DNA of 23,616 nt from an uncultured Peptococcaceae bacterium (GTDB lineage: Bacteria; Bacillota; Limnochordia; Darwinibacteriales; Darwinibacteriaceae), in the NCBI GenBank assembly GCA_937988745.1, contig CALKAR010000238.1, positions 1-23,616 on the forward strand. Direction: 5' to 3'. The notes under the pieces are model-generated. The model did not search any database and was not told the DNA's origin. It saw only the letters and a list, made by a program, of their open reading frames with translations. Below are positions 1-8,763 of this stretch, piece after piece (the first letter of the stretch is position 1; the number at the start of each line of letters is the position of its first letter). A program made the position numbers and the translations under genes.

Positions 1-869
1 AAGAGGCAAAGACAGTTGCAGTGTTCGTATCGAGTGTGATCAACCCTACGTTAGGACAGATGGTGAAAGGCGTCCAATCTGTCTTGCGAGAACACGGCTA
101 CTCTATGATCGTATTCGACAGCGATGGAGGCGTCTCGGAAGAAATCAAGTTCCTTAACCAGCTCAACAAGTACAACGTATCCGGACTTGTAATCAGCACT
201 CCACACGTTTCGAGCGAATATATCATGGCAGTACGTCAGCTGGGTATTCCCTACGTCCTCGCGTATGGCTATTCTACTGAACCTGATGTGCCCTGTGTAT
301 ACATCAACAACTTGGAAGCAAGCTTCTCCGTTGTGCAGGAACTGTTCGCTCTTGGACACGAGCGTCTTGCTGTTATCAGCGGTCCTGAAGGCGACTTGAC
401 CATCAGCCGCGAACGACTGCAGGGAGTGCGCCTTGCATACATGGCTGCACAGCAAGAGTTTGACGAGTCCATCGTAATAGAAGGTGATTATTCGGTTGAA
501 TCTGGCTATCAAGCAGCCGCAACCATCCTAGACCGCTGGGATACCAGGCCAACGGCTGTATACGCTTTCAGCGATTTAATGGCCATTGGCGCTATGCAAG
601 CTTTTCAAGAACGGGGCATCAGGGTTCCAGAAGAGATCTCCGTCTGTGGATTCGATGGAATAGAATTAGCCTCTTTAGTCACGCCCAGGTTGTCGACGCT
701 AGCTCAGCCCAGCTTCCAGGTGGGTCAAGAGAGCGCATCTATTCTTGTCCATCAGATGGAAGGGCAAGAAATAACCGACCTCAAGCGCGAACTGCCCTAT
801 GAGTTGGTCATGCGGCAGTCTGTGTTGAACCTTAATATCAGCAAAAAAACTGCGGAAGGAGGGATATAG
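1..869 (+). CDS. LacI/GalR-family transcriptional regulator, 5' partial
   Basis: The reading frame is open from position 3, so the gene starts upstream of the window and its N-terminal helix-turn-helix is not seen. What remains is the periplasmic-binding-protein-like effector domain of a LacI/GalR regulator. The first visible residues, KTVAVFVSSVINPTLGQM, match the usual start of that domain, and later segments such as DLMAIGAMQAFQERGIRVPE and SVCGFDGIELASLVTPRLST are the family signatures for the effector cleft and dimer face. It ends 65 bases before the gene for a sugar-binding protein, so it probably represses the downstream ABC importer and glycosidase operon and is relieved by the imported sugar or a breakdown product (inference). 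No palindromic operator is obvious in the gap that follows. Family assignment is firm; the effector is unknown. Confidence 0.93.
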   Translation, partial: EAKTVAVFVSSVINPTLGQMVKGVQSVLREHGYSMIVFDSDGGVSEEIKFLNQLNKYNVSGLVISTPHVSSEYIMAVRQLGIPYVLAYGYSTEPDVPCVYINNLEASFSVVQELFALGHERLAVISGPEGDLTISRERLQGVRLAYMAAQQEFDESIVIEGDYSVESGYQAAATILDRWDTRPTAVYAFSDLMAIGAMQAFQERGIRVPEEISVCGFDGIELASLVTPRLSTLAQPSFQVGQESASILVHQMEGQEITDLKRELPYELVMRQSVLNLNISKKTAEGGI

Positions 870-934
870 CGGGAAACTGATGCTTGTCTTTGGTTAGGAG
901 TTAGTAATAAGAAATTTTTAAGGGAGGTAAGACT

Positions 935-2197
935 GTGAAACTGTTGCGTTCCATGCAAATGCTTGTGCTGTCCATAGTTGCTTTGTTGGTTCTCACCAGT
1001 GGAGTTTTGGCAGAAGAAGTCACCTTTGCCACAACCCAGTTTAGACCCATTGAAGAACAGCAGTTTTTCCGGACTGAGGTCCTTGGCCCGTTTGTTGAGG
1101 AAACAGGAATCGACGTCAACATGATTGCCGAAGACTATGCTCCATTCTACAGCAGACTGCAGGTAGAAGTGCGGACTGGCCGCGCTAACACAGATGTTTT
1201 CGGCACACTCCATGGAGATTTCCCAGCACTCTTAGCAGAAGGCATCCCAGCAGAACTACCAGACCCAGCCACTCTACCAGGCCGTACCTTCATCCCTGAG
1301 CTGGTGAAGCTCGGTCAAGTCGATGGCAAGCAAATTTATGTCCCTTGGACACAAGCTACTTATCTGATGGCAGCCAACAAGAAGGCTTTGGAATATCTGC
1401 CAGCCGATGCCGACCTGAATGCACTTACCTATGATGAGCTCTTGGAATGGGCCAAGAACATGTATGAAGCGACCGGTACGGCCAAGTTCGGTCTTCCTGC
1501 AGGCCCGCAGGGCTTGTTCGGCCGGATGCTCCATGGCTACCTCTATCCAGCCTTCACCGGCCACCAGGTGCAGAAGTTCGACTCCCCTGAAGCAATCGCA
1601 ATGTGGGAATACCTCGTTGAATTGTGGGAGTACAGTCATCCCAGCTCGGCCATTTATGAAAACATGTCGGACCCACTCCTCTTAGAAGAAGTATGGGTCG
1701 CTTGGGATCATACTGCCCGTTTAGGGCCAGCAATCCGCGAGTTCCCAGACAACTTTGTACTCTTCCCATCTCCAGCTGGGCCCCACGGCCGTGCGTTCAT
1801 TACAGTAATCAACGGCCTGGGAATCCCCGAGAGCGTGGAAAACTTCGATTTAGCCTGGCAGCTGATCGACCATCTCACACACCCAGAAACTCAGGTAGTC
1901 GTACTTGAGGGAACTGGCTTTTTCCCAACAACCATTGAAGCATCCGATTATGTACCCCAAGGCGCCAACAAACTGTTAGCCGATGCTGTAGCAGCTCAAG
2001 CTAGTGCACCCGATGCCTTGGTCTCCCTTCTCCCTGTGGGATTAGGCGAGCGGGACGGCGAGTTCGTACCCTGCTATAAAGACGCATTCGAAGCTATTGT
2101 TATACGCGGCCAGGATATTCCCACCGTTCTAGCAAGACAGGCAAGCCGCCTGCTGGAGCTGTTCGAAGCTACCGGTGCGGATTATCCACAGCCGTAG
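935..2197 (+). CDS. ABC transporter sugar-binding protein (family 1 solute-binding protein)
   Basis: Extracytoplasmic solute-binding protein of a carbohydrate ABC importer, 420 residues, the usual size for family 1 (MalE/UgpB-like). It starts at GTG behind a GGGAGGT ribosome site. Residues 1-26 form a signal peptide with a long hydrophobic core ending in SGVLAEEV; there is no lipobox cysteine, so cleavage would be by signal peptidase I and the protein would not be lipid-anchored. The mature part is rich in tryptophan and tyrosine, as in sugar-binding clefts. It is the first gene of the importer, followed by two permeases, an ATPase and two sugar-cleaving enzymes. A hairpin after its stop may keep its expression above that of the permeases. 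The likely ligand is a glycoside such as a glucosylglycerate-type solute (inference from the downstream enzymes). Confidence 0.9.
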   Translation: MKLLRSMQMLVLSIVALLVLTSGVLAEEVTFATTQFRPIEEQQFFRTEVLGPFVEETGIDVNMIAEDYAPFYSRLQVEVRTGRANTDVFGTLHGDFPALLAEGIPAELPDPATLPGRTFIPELVKLGQVDGKQIYVPWTQATYLMAANKKALEYLPADADLNALTYDELLEWAKNMYEATGTAKFGLPAGPQGLFGRMLHGYLYPAFTGHQVQKFDSPEAIAMWEYLVELWEYSHPSSAIYENMSDPLLLEEVWVAWDHTARLGPAIREFPDNFVLFPSPAGPHGRAFITVINGLGIPESVENFDLAWQLIDHLTHPETQVVVLEGTGFFPTTIEASDYVPQGANKLLADAVAAQASAPDALVSLLPVGLGERDGEFVPCYKDAFEAIVIRGQDIPTVLARQASRLLELFEATGADYPQP

Positions 2198-2213
2198 TCA
2201 ATACTTGGGCACT

Positions 2214-2233
2214 GGGAGGCGTTCCTGCCTCCC
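2214..2233 (+). terminator. Intra-operon hairpin between binding protein and permease genes
   Basis: A perfect 7-bp stem, GGGAGGC paired with GCCTCCC around a 6-base loop, is followed by the pyrimidine-rich tail CGTCCTTCTTT. It lies in the gap after the binding-protein gene. In many ABC operons such a hairpin acts as a partial terminator or 3' stabiliser so that the binding protein is made in excess; that role is inferred here. Confidence 0.55.
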
Positions 2234-2257
2234 CGTCCTTCTTTGGAGGGTGACATT

Positions 2258-3121
2258 GTGAAGCTGATGCGAAGAATCCAACTGCCTTATGTCTTGCTGG
2301 CACCCACCTTAATTTTCTTAGCTCTATTCTTCTTTGTTCCCTTAGTGCAGGTGATCGGGACAGCCTTCCGAAGCAGCGGTGGCGATTTTACTCTAGCCCA
2401 TTTTAGACGGTTAGTAGATGACATCTACTTTGCCGATGCCGTCAAGAACACTCTCAAGCTGGCTATATTCATCATCCCGATTCAGCTTGTTGTTGCGTTT
2501 CTGGCCGCTTTGATGATCAACACACAGCGTCCAGGCTCAACCCTGCTCTTATACATCTATGCCATACCTTTAGGGATTTCCGATCTAGCCGCTGGAATTA
2601 TCTGGCTGTCTATCTTCACTGAGCGCGGTTATTTAAACAGCCTGCTCCATAACGTAGGCATCCTAGAGCGGCCAATGTTGTACTTGTCGAGCCGCAGTCC
2701 TGAGTGGCTGGCTGCTGCCGTAGTTATCACAGAAGTCTGGCGAGCTACGCCGCTGGTGATGGTAATGCTGCTGTCAGGCCTCCAGATGATTGCGAAAGAT
2801 TACCTAGAAGCTGCCGACATCTTTGGCTGTACGTGGTGGCAGAAAGTACGCTACGTTATACTGCCTCTCTTAAAGCCAAGCATCCAATCAGCGCTGATCA
2901 TGCGCACAATATTAGCCTTCCAGGTCTTCGGGCCGATTGTAGTCTTAGCAGGCCGACTGCTGCCTGTACTGGCTTCAGAATCTTACCACTGGTATGCAGC
3001 TATCCGCAACGAACACATCGCTTCAGCCTATGCACTAATACTGATGGTTTTGTCAGTGGTAGTTACCTGGAGTTACCTACTCCTGCTCAAAACCAAAGAA
3101 GAACAGCTGGGGGTGATGTAA
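2258..3121 (+). CDS. Carbohydrate ABC transporter permease (MalF/UgpA-like)
   Basis: Inner-membrane permease of the sugar importer, about 287 residues. I chose GTG at 2258 because GGAGGG (2245-2250) stands 7 bases before it; an in-frame TTG at 2243 would overlap that ribosome site. It has about six membrane segments, the first at YVLLAPTLIFLALFFFVPLV and the last at ALILMVLSVVVTWSYLLLL. The conserved cytoplasmic EAA loop that docks on the ATPase is visible as EAADIFGCTWWQKVRYVILP. The stop TAA is directly followed by the GTG of the next permease, so translation is coupled. It is the first of two different permeases forming the heterodimeric channel. Confidence 0.92.
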   Translation: MKLMRRIQLPYVLLAPTLIFLALFFFVPLVQVIGTAFRSSGGDFTLAHFRRLVDDIYFADAVKNTLKLAIFIIPIQLVVAFLAALMINTQRPGSTLLLYIYAIPLGISDLAAGIIWLSIFTERGYLNSLLHNVGILERPMLYLSSRSPEWLAAAVVITEVWRATPLVMVMLLSGLQMIAKDYLEAADIFGCTWWQKVRYVILPLLKPSIQSALIMRTILAFQVFGPIVVLAGRLLPVLASESYHWYAAIRNEHIASAYALILMVLSVVVTWSYLLLLKTKEEQLGVM

Positions 3122-3943
3122 GTGGCCCAAGCACGCCGCAGACTTGGTGCAATTTTGTTTTATGCAGCGGCAGGGCTCATGGCTCTGTGGACCCTCATTC
3201 CCCTAATACTCATAGCTTTAGCTGCATTTACAAGCCGCAGCGAGCTGTACAGCTGGCCGCGCACCTTTATACCACAGGAGTTGTCCTTAGAAAGCTTTAT
3301 GTATTTTGCCAACGCCTATGGAGTAATCGATGCTACACTGCGCAGTATTTTTGTAGCTCTGATTACGATCGGTATATCACTCTTGATTGGAGCGCCGGCA
3401 GGTTATGCCCTCGCACGCTTCCAGTTTAGAGGCCGAGAAGCCTTTCGCCTGGGAATTCTAATGACTCGCATGTTCCCAACATCACTGCTGGCTATCCCGC
3501 TGGCAATTATGTATATCAACTTCAACCTGTATGATACACTCTTGGGAATTTCCCTAATGCATGTCTCATTAGCACTGCCCTTTGTGGTGCTTACCACCAC
3601 CAGCCTCTTCATGAAGATTCCTTACGACTTAGAAGAGGCCGCCATGACTCTAGGCTGCAGCCGGATGGGAGCCTTTGTACGCATCTGTCTGCCGATGGTA
3701 ACACCAGGGCTTGTGGCCGCAGCCATTTTTACCTTTGTGGTTTCCTGGAACGAGGTCTACGCTGCCTCTGTGCTCTCGGTGCAGAATCGCACGCTGCCGG
3801 CGCACATCATGGCAACTTTGCAGGCCTCACCTCTGAACTTCAAGTTTGCGGGAGGCTTCTTCATGACTATTCCCGCCTTGGTTTTCATTTTCATTATCCG
3901 CAAGCGGCTCCTCAATATGTGGGGCGTAGCCATTAATAAGTAG
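3122..3943 (+). CDS. Carbohydrate ABC transporter permease (MalG/UgpE-like)
   Basis: Second permease of the importer, 273 residues. The GTG start immediately follows the TAA of the first permease, and the ribosome site (GGGGGTGA) lies in that gene's last codons. There are about six membrane segments, beginning with AAAGLMALWTLIPLILIALA. The EAA loop reads EEAAMTLGCSRMGAFVRICL followed by P, the usual MalG-type form, and the segment FVVSWNEVYAA is also typical of this subfamily. It ends 11 bases before the ATPase gene. Substrate specificity cannot be read from the permease itself. Confidence 0.92.
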   Translation: MAQARRRLGAILFYAAAGLMALWTLIPLILIALAAFTSRSELYSWPRTFIPQELSLESFMYFANAYGVIDATLRSIFVALITIGISLLIGAPAGYALARFQFRGREAFRLGILMTRMFPTSLLAIPLAIMYINFNLYDTLLGISLMHVSLALPFVVLTTTSLFMKIPYDLEEAAMTLGCSRMGAFVRICLPMVTPGLVAAAIFTFVVSWNEVYAASVLSVQNRTLPAHIMATLQASPLNFKFAGGFFMTIPALVFIFIIRKRLLNMWGVAINK

Positions 3944-3954
3944 GAGGGACAATC

Positions 3955-5079
3955 GTGGCCGAACTGCGCCTTGAAAAGGTAGTAAGGAGATTTAGAAATG
4001 TAGTGGCCGTGAACAATGTTGATTTGACGGTCAAAGACCGAGAATTTATGGTCCTCCTCGGCCCCAGCGGATGCGGCAAGACAACAACGCTGCGGTCCGT
4101 GGCCGGGCTCGAGCGCATTGACGAGGGCCGCATATATATTGGCGATCGCGATGTGACCGAATTGCCTCCAGGAAAACGGGGAATCGGGATGGTCTTTCAG
4201 AGCTATGCCCTCTTTCCCCATATGACAGTTGCTCAGAACATTGGATTTGGCTTGAAAATCCAAAAGGCCGACCCTACGAAGGCTAAACAGAAGATCCAGC
4301 AAATTGCAGCACTGCTCCATCTCAACAACCTCCTAGACCGCTACCCTTCTCAGCTCTCTGGTGGGCAGCGTCAGCGTGTTGCGGTAGCACGCAGCCTTGT
4401 TATTGAACCAGAAGTGCTTCTTATGGATGAGCCTCTGAGCAACCTAGACGCCCTGCTCAGACTCGAGATGCGAGCAGAACTGAAACGCCTGCACCATGAT
4501 ATCAAATCCACAACCATCTATGTCACTCATGACCAGGTTGAGGCTTTGAGTTTGGGCGACCGCATTGCAGTCATGAACCAAGGGATGATCGTGCAGTGTG
4601 ATGCCCCAATTGAAATCTACGATAACCCAGCCAACATTTTCGTCGGTAGTTTCATCGGAAGTCCACCAATGAATTTCATGAACAGCGATGTTACGACAGA
4701 TGAACGAGGCGAACTTGTCCTCAAAGGACGAGGATTCACAGCAGCTGTACCTCCACAGCTTAAGGAAAAAATCGGCAGCTTAGATCGGGTTATTATCGGT
4801 ATTCGTCCAGAAAACATCGAGGTAATCCCACGAGATGCAGATGGAGTTCATGGTGCAAGAGGAAGGGTTGGCGTTGTCGAGCTCTTAGGTGACCACAAGC
4901 TTCTCACAATTGATATGGATGACCGTACCCTGAAGGTTTCCGTTGAACCGAGTGTTCCTGTTGAAATCGATCAGAACGTGACTCTTAAATGGAAGGAAGA
5001 TAAACTGCGTTTCTTCGATCCGCAGACCGAATGGGCGATTACAGTTCGAGGAGAGAAGAATGTACAAGAAGCTTCATGA
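3955..5079 (+). CDS. Sugar ABC transporter ATPase (MalK/UgpC/MsmK-like)
   Basis: Cytoplasmic ATPase that powers the importer, 374 residues, the usual length for the MalK group. GTG start behind TAGGAGGGAC. The nucleotide-binding domain is complete: Walker A GPSGCGKTT (36-44), signature LSGGQ (134-138), Walker B LLMDEP with D158 and catalytic E159, and the H-loop VTHDQ. The C-terminal third is the TOBE/OB-fold domain typical of MalK-like ATPases, including IIGIRPENIEVIPRD. The gene overlaps the start of the following glycosidase gene by 20 bases, tying the two enzymes to the same operon. In many Bacillota one such ATPase serves several sugar importers; its location here suggests a dedicated role. 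Confidence 0.94.
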   Translation: MAELRLEKVVRRFRNVVAVNNVDLTVKDREFMVLLGPSGCGKTTTLRSVAGLERIDEGRIYIGDRDVTELPPGKRGIGMVFQSYALFPHMTVAQNIGFGLKIQKADPTKAKQKIQQIAALLHLNNLLDRYPSQLSGGQRQRVAVARSLVIEPEVLLMDEPLSNLDALLRLEMRAELKRLHHDIKSTTIYVTHDQVEALSLGDRIAVMNQGMIVQCDAPIEIYDNPANIFVGSFIGSPPMNFMNSDVTTDERGELVLKGRGFTAAVPPQLKEKIGSLDRVIIGIRPENIEVIPRDADGVHGARGRVGVVELLGDHKLLTIDMDDRTLKVSVEPSVPVEIDQNVTLKWKEDKLRFFDPQTEWAITVRGEKNVQEAS

Positions 5080-7018
5080 TTCGATCACCACAGTAATTCA
5101 AAACAAGAAACACGTACCACTTACCGCAGAGACACCTGATAAACCCCTAGACACAGGGACAGGCACTCTAGTGGCAAGCTTAGGGAAGTTTGGGGAGCTG
5201 TTATCAATCAGCACGTACCACCGGGACCACGGGTGGATTGTGGTAAACACCCTTCCCCAGTTTCCTCCGGACAAATACTATGATCCTGCTTTTGTCCGGT
5301 GGTATCGATGGCAGCTTGCGGACCTAAATCAGGAAGGCTTCGGGCTGCTCATAAATGAACCATTGAGCAACCTATCTTACTCCTGGTTAGGTGGCTGCAT
5401 CCCCTTCGTCCAAGGTCAAGCAGGCGGTTTGAACTTCAAGACCTTCACTTGGGGAAGTCCTCACCAAGGTGGCGATGTGCTGTATCAGGTGGCGCTTTTT
5501 CGCAATGACAGCGCAGCCGTACAAGAGATTAGTCTGCGCTTCAGCTTGCAGACTCATCTCAGCCGGGCGGCCTATGGGCAGCTGACCGAAGGAGGGCCGA
5601 TTATTCCTCCACAACCAGACTTGCGTTATTCCATAGGGCCTGAACACGGTCAGTTTAAGTTAGAAAACCCCAATCTGCCCGCAGTCCTGACTGCCAAGCT
5701 TCTGGGTGAATTCGAAGAGTACAGCCCGACTAGCAGCAACTGCACAATATATAAGCTCACCATTCCCCCTGGAGAGGGTACAGCTTTGGTGGCTGTTTAT
5801 CAACTTTGGGAAAACTGTGATTTTCCCAAAGTTGAACCTGAAGCGATAATCAAGGCTTTGGAAGAGAAAACAAAAAGCTTTCCGTGCAGCCTTGTAGAAG
5901 CCGCTGCACAGAACAAGACAGACTATATCATCCTGCGCAATCTAGACTATATCCTCTCGTGCTGCTCAACCACTGCCGATGATACCGTCTGCGTGTTAAC
6001 AGATCATCAGCTTCTCCCACTCTCTTGGAATCGTGATTCGTACTACCAAACGTCCTTCCTGCGTTCGTATTATCAGCGTTTCTACGATGAAATGGACGAA
6101 AGGCAGCGCACTCAGATCCAGGAAGTTTCTGCGGGCCATCTGCGATGGCTATTTCAAAAGGCAGAACGGGACCCGTTTTGGGGGCGGTCCCACTTAGCTA
6201 ATGGCAAAACGAAGGACCATACATTTCAGCTCGATCAGCAGTGCTACCCCATCATCGAACTGGCAGAGCACTGGGAGACATTTAATGATGAGAACCTGGT
6301 AGTCGAGCTTTATCCGGAAGCGGAAAATTTAGTCAACGAGCTGCTGAAGCTTGCACATCCTGAGACCTGGTTCCTCCCCACCGAGGAAACACCGGCTGAT
6401 GATGCTTTAGAACTGCCCTATCACTTTTCGTCACAACTCCTCTGGCTCAGGACTCTTGAAAAGATGGATCTTCTGTGTGAGGTCGGTACAGCGAAAAAGC
6501 CCCGCTTCGCAGACATACGGCTCCAGCTAAAAGGCGCTATTTGGAACCATATGGTAGCAGAATACAAGGGTAGGCTTGTTTTTGCTTATGCCGTTGATCT
6601 AAAAGGCAGATATAAGTTCTATCAAGATGCCAATGATCTGCCCACCCCCTTGTGTCCGGAGTGGGGGTTCTGTGGACCTGAAAATGACATTTGGCAAAAC
6701 ACCATGGAGTTTGCCTTCACAGAAGACAACAATGGAGGGTATTATCCTGGCCGCTTTGGTGGACTTGGTTCGATCCACACCCCCGGCCCGTGGCCTTTAG
6801 GAGATGTGCAGCAGCTGATGTACAGCCGTTTGACAGGAAATTTTGACCTTTACAACAGCACTCTAGCGAAACTGTTGAGCATCGCACAAGCAGATGGCAT
6901 CTTACCCGAAGCAATCGATGCCCAGACCGGCCGAGTCTTAAGCCGCAGCTGGTTTTCTTGGCCTGGAGCAGCATTCGGGTGGGAGCTTTTGAAAAATAAC
7001 AAGCGGAGGGACATATGA
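5060..7018 (+). CDS. GH125-like six-hairpin glycoside hydrolase, probably acting on the imported glycoside
   Basis: Cytoplasmic protein of 652 residues with no signal peptide. The N-terminal ~260 residues look like a beta-rich domain; the rest has the pattern of an (alpha/alpha)6 glycosidase. Visible landmarks are LSWNRDSYYQTSFL (W323-N-R-D-S), TEETPADDALELPYHFSSQL (about 441-460) and the C-terminal SRSWFSWPGAAFGWELL. The RDSxxQ and RxWFxWxxAxFGEL patterns recall GH125 exo-alpha-mannosidases, with looser likeness to GH63/GH37 proteins. It overlaps the ATPase gene by 20 bases and its stop overlaps the next start (ATGA), so it is tightly coupled to a glucosylglycerate-type phosphorylase. I infer that it trims an outer sugar, for example mannose from mannosylglucosylglycerate, before the phosphorylase acts. 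Family placement is from motif memory and only moderately sure; I did not assign catalytic residues. Confidence 0.7.
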   Translation: MYKKLHDSITTVIQNKKHVPLTAETPDKPLDTGTGTLVASLGKFGELLSISTYHRDHGWIVVNTLPQFPPDKYYDPAFVRWYRWQLADLNQEGFGLLINEPLSNLSYSWLGGCIPFVQGQAGGLNFKTFTWGSPHQGGDVLYQVALFRNDSAAVQEISLRFSLQTHLSRAAYGQLTEGGPIIPPQPDLRYSIGPEHGQFKLENPNLPAVLTAKLLGEFEEYSPTSSNCTIYKLTIPPGEGTALVAVYQLWENCDFPKVEPEAIIKALEEKTKSFPCSLVEAAAQNKTDYIILRNLDYILSCCSTTADDTVCVLTDHQLLPLSWNRDSYYQTSFLRSYYQRFYDEMDERQRTQIQEVSAGHLRWLFQKAERDPFWGRSHLANGKTKDHTFQLDQQCYPIIELAEHWETFNDENLVVELYPEAENLVNELLKLAHPETWFLPTEETPADDALELPYHFSSQLLWLRTLEKMDLLCEVGTAKKPRFADIRLQLKGAIWNHMVAEYKGRLVFAYAVDLKGRYKFYQDANDLPTPLCPEWGFCGPENDIWQNTMEFAFTEDNNGGYYPGRFGGLGSIHTPGPWPLGDVQQLMYSRLTGNFDLYNSTLAKLLSIAQADGILPEAIDAQTGRVLSRSWFSWPGAAFGWELLKNNKRRDI

Positions 7019-8715
7019 AACTGAAAGAAGTAGAGCATAAACTGCGCTTGTTGTATGGAGACGAACGGGGAACTGCCGCTTACAAGCGTTTGCTGGAGAT
7101 AGGAGAAGACTTTCGCAGACGACATCCTGCCCTGTCCAATCAGCATTGGCTAACGGAACAAGATGTGATGCTTATTACTTATGGAGACTCTATTTTGGAC
7201 GAAAACCAAGCCCCTCTGAGGACGTTAACCCAGTTCGCAATGACGAGACTTAAAGACCTAGTGTCGGCCGTACACATTCTACCCTTCTATCCTTACTCAT
7301 CCGATGATGGTTTTTCAGTAATTGACTACTGGCAGGTAAACCCTAAGCTCGGCACCTGGGAAGATATTGCGGTACTTGCCCAAGGCTTCGATCTAATGTT
7401 TGATGCAGTGGTAAACCACATTTCTGCCCAGAGTGATTGGTTTCAGAATTACCTTCAGGGGGATCCAGAGTACGCCGAATACTTCATCGAGTGCGATCCA
7501 GGCATCGATTTGTCGCAGGTGACAAGACCCCGAGCCCTGCCCCTTCTGACGCCGGTAGAGACTACTCAGGGAACTAAACATGTGTGGACTACCTTCAGCG
7601 CGGATCAGATAGATCTGAATTATAAGAACGAAGAAGTACTGCTAAAGATCATTGAGCTGCTGCTATTTTATGTAAGCCGGGGTGCCCGGTATATTCGCCT
7701 TGACGCCATCGGATACCTGTGGAAAGAAATCGGAACCAACTGCATCCATCTGCCCCAGACTCACTGGGTCATTCAAATAATGCGGGCGGTGTTGGATGAG
7801 CTAGCTCCAGGCACAATTCTGATTACGGAGACAAATGTGCCCCATGAGGACAATATTTCGTACTTCGGGGACGGCTCTAACGAAGCCCATATGGTGTATC
7901 AATTCCCCCTGCCTCCCCTCGTGCTGTACACATTCTTGGCAGAGGATTCAGCGAAACTGACAACGTGGGCAGCAGAACTGAAGCCTTGCTCACCGCAGAC
8001 GACGTTCTTTAATTTCTTGGCTTCGCATGATGGCATCGGGGTCATGCCTGTTCAAGGAATTTTGGATGACACTGAGCTCGAATTCGTTCTGGAAAAAGTC
8101 ATTGCCCACGGTGGGCTGATTTCCCACAAGACGAATCCTGATGGAAGCCTCAGCCCGTATGAGCTTAACATCAATTACCTAAGTGCCTTGTCTGCTCCTT
8201 CGGACAGCACTGCACTCAAAGCAAAGCGCTTCTTGGCAGCACAAGCGATTTTGCTGAGCCTACAGGGTGTACCTGGAATCTATGTACACAGCCTCCTCGG
8301 TTCCGAAAATTATATTCGAGGCTTTGAGGAAAGCGGCATCAAACGGCGGATTAACCGAGAGAAACTTAACCTTGCCGAACTGGAAGCAGAGCTTGACCAA
8401 CCTGGAACTCTTAGAAACGTTGTTTTCACCGGTTACAGCACCCTGTTGAAAATAAGACGCAGTAAGAAGGCCTTTCATCCTAACTCATCTCAGCGCATCC
8501 TAGACTTGGGTAAAGAAGTGTTTTCTCTCATCCGGGGCGAAGGTGAAGAGCAGATACTGTGCTTGATTAACATCAGCAGCAATACTCAAATAAAGGAAGT
8601 CGACTGGCAGTCATTAGGGCTAAAGCCCCGTCAGACCGACTTAATCTCCAATACCACCGTTTACCTCGACGAAGAAGTGGTGCTGGAGCCTTATCAAGTG
8701 ATGTGGCTAAAATGA
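7015..8715 (+). CDS. GH13_18 glycoside phosphorylase, probable glucosylglycerate phosphorylase (YcjM-like)
   Basis: Cytoplasmic retaining phosphorylase of 566 residues that cleaves an alpha-glucoside with phosphate to give alpha-glucose 1-phosphate. ATG is preceded by GGAGGG. GH13 residues are present: nucleophile D230 in YIRLDAIGYLWK, acid/base E272 in LITETNVPHEDN and transition-state D339 in FLASHDGIG. The subfamily 18 blocks HILPFYPYSSDDGFSVIDYW and RPRALPLLTP are intact. Long stretches agree with what I remember of E. coli YcjM, a glucosylglycerate phosphorylase (EC 2.4.1.352), rather than with true sucrose phosphorylases. Glucosylglycerol or sucrose 6'-phosphate phosphorylase remain possible. 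It is the last gene of the operon; energy is saved because Glc1P needs no ATP to enter glycolysis. Confidence 0.85.
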   Translation: MKLKEVEHKLRLLYGDERGTAAYKRLLEIGEDFRRRHPALSNQHWLTEQDVMLITYGDSILDENQAPLRTLTQFAMTRLKDLVSAVHILPFYPYSSDDGFSVIDYWQVNPKLGTWEDIAVLAQGFDLMFDAVVNHISAQSDWFQNYLQGDPEYAEYFIECDPGIDLSQVTRPRALPLLTPVETTQGTKHVWTTFSADQIDLNYKNEEVLLKIIELLLFYVSRGARYIRLDAIGYLWKEIGTNCIHLPQTHWVIQIMRAVLDELAPGTILITETNVPHEDNISYFGDGSNEAHMVYQFPLPPLVLYTFLAEDSAKLTTWAAELKPCSPQTTFFNFLASHDGIGVMPVQGILDDTELEFVLEKVIAHGGLISHKTNPDGSLSPYELNINYLSALSAPSDSTALKAKRFLAAQAILLSLQGVPGIYVHSLLGSENYIRGFEESGIKRRINREKLNLAELEAELDQPGTLRNVVFTGYSTLLKIRRSKKAFHPNSSQRILDLGKEVFSLIRGEGEEQILCLINISSNTQIKEVDWQSLGLKPRQTDLISNTTVYLDEEVVLEPYQVMWLK

Positions 8716-8730
8716 TCAAGAGTAGCAAAA

Positions 8731-8752
8731 CCCCCACCGTTATGGGTGGGGG
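8731..8752. terminator. Bidirectional rho-independent terminator between converging operons
   Basis: Perfect 8-bp GC-rich stem CCCCCACC (8731-8738) with GGTGGGGG (8745-8752), loop GTTATG. It is followed by TATATTTT on the + strand and by TTTTGC on the - strand. It lies between the stop of the phosphorylase gene (8715) and the stop of the pflA-crp fusion (8764), so it can end both transcripts. Confidence 0.9.
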
Positions 8753-8763
8753 TATATTTTCAA

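Noticed and set aside
7015..8715. Annotation as sucrose phosphorylase
   Set aside because: The conserved blocks agree with the YcjM/glucosylglycerate branch of GH13_18; sucrose is kept only as a lesser possibility.
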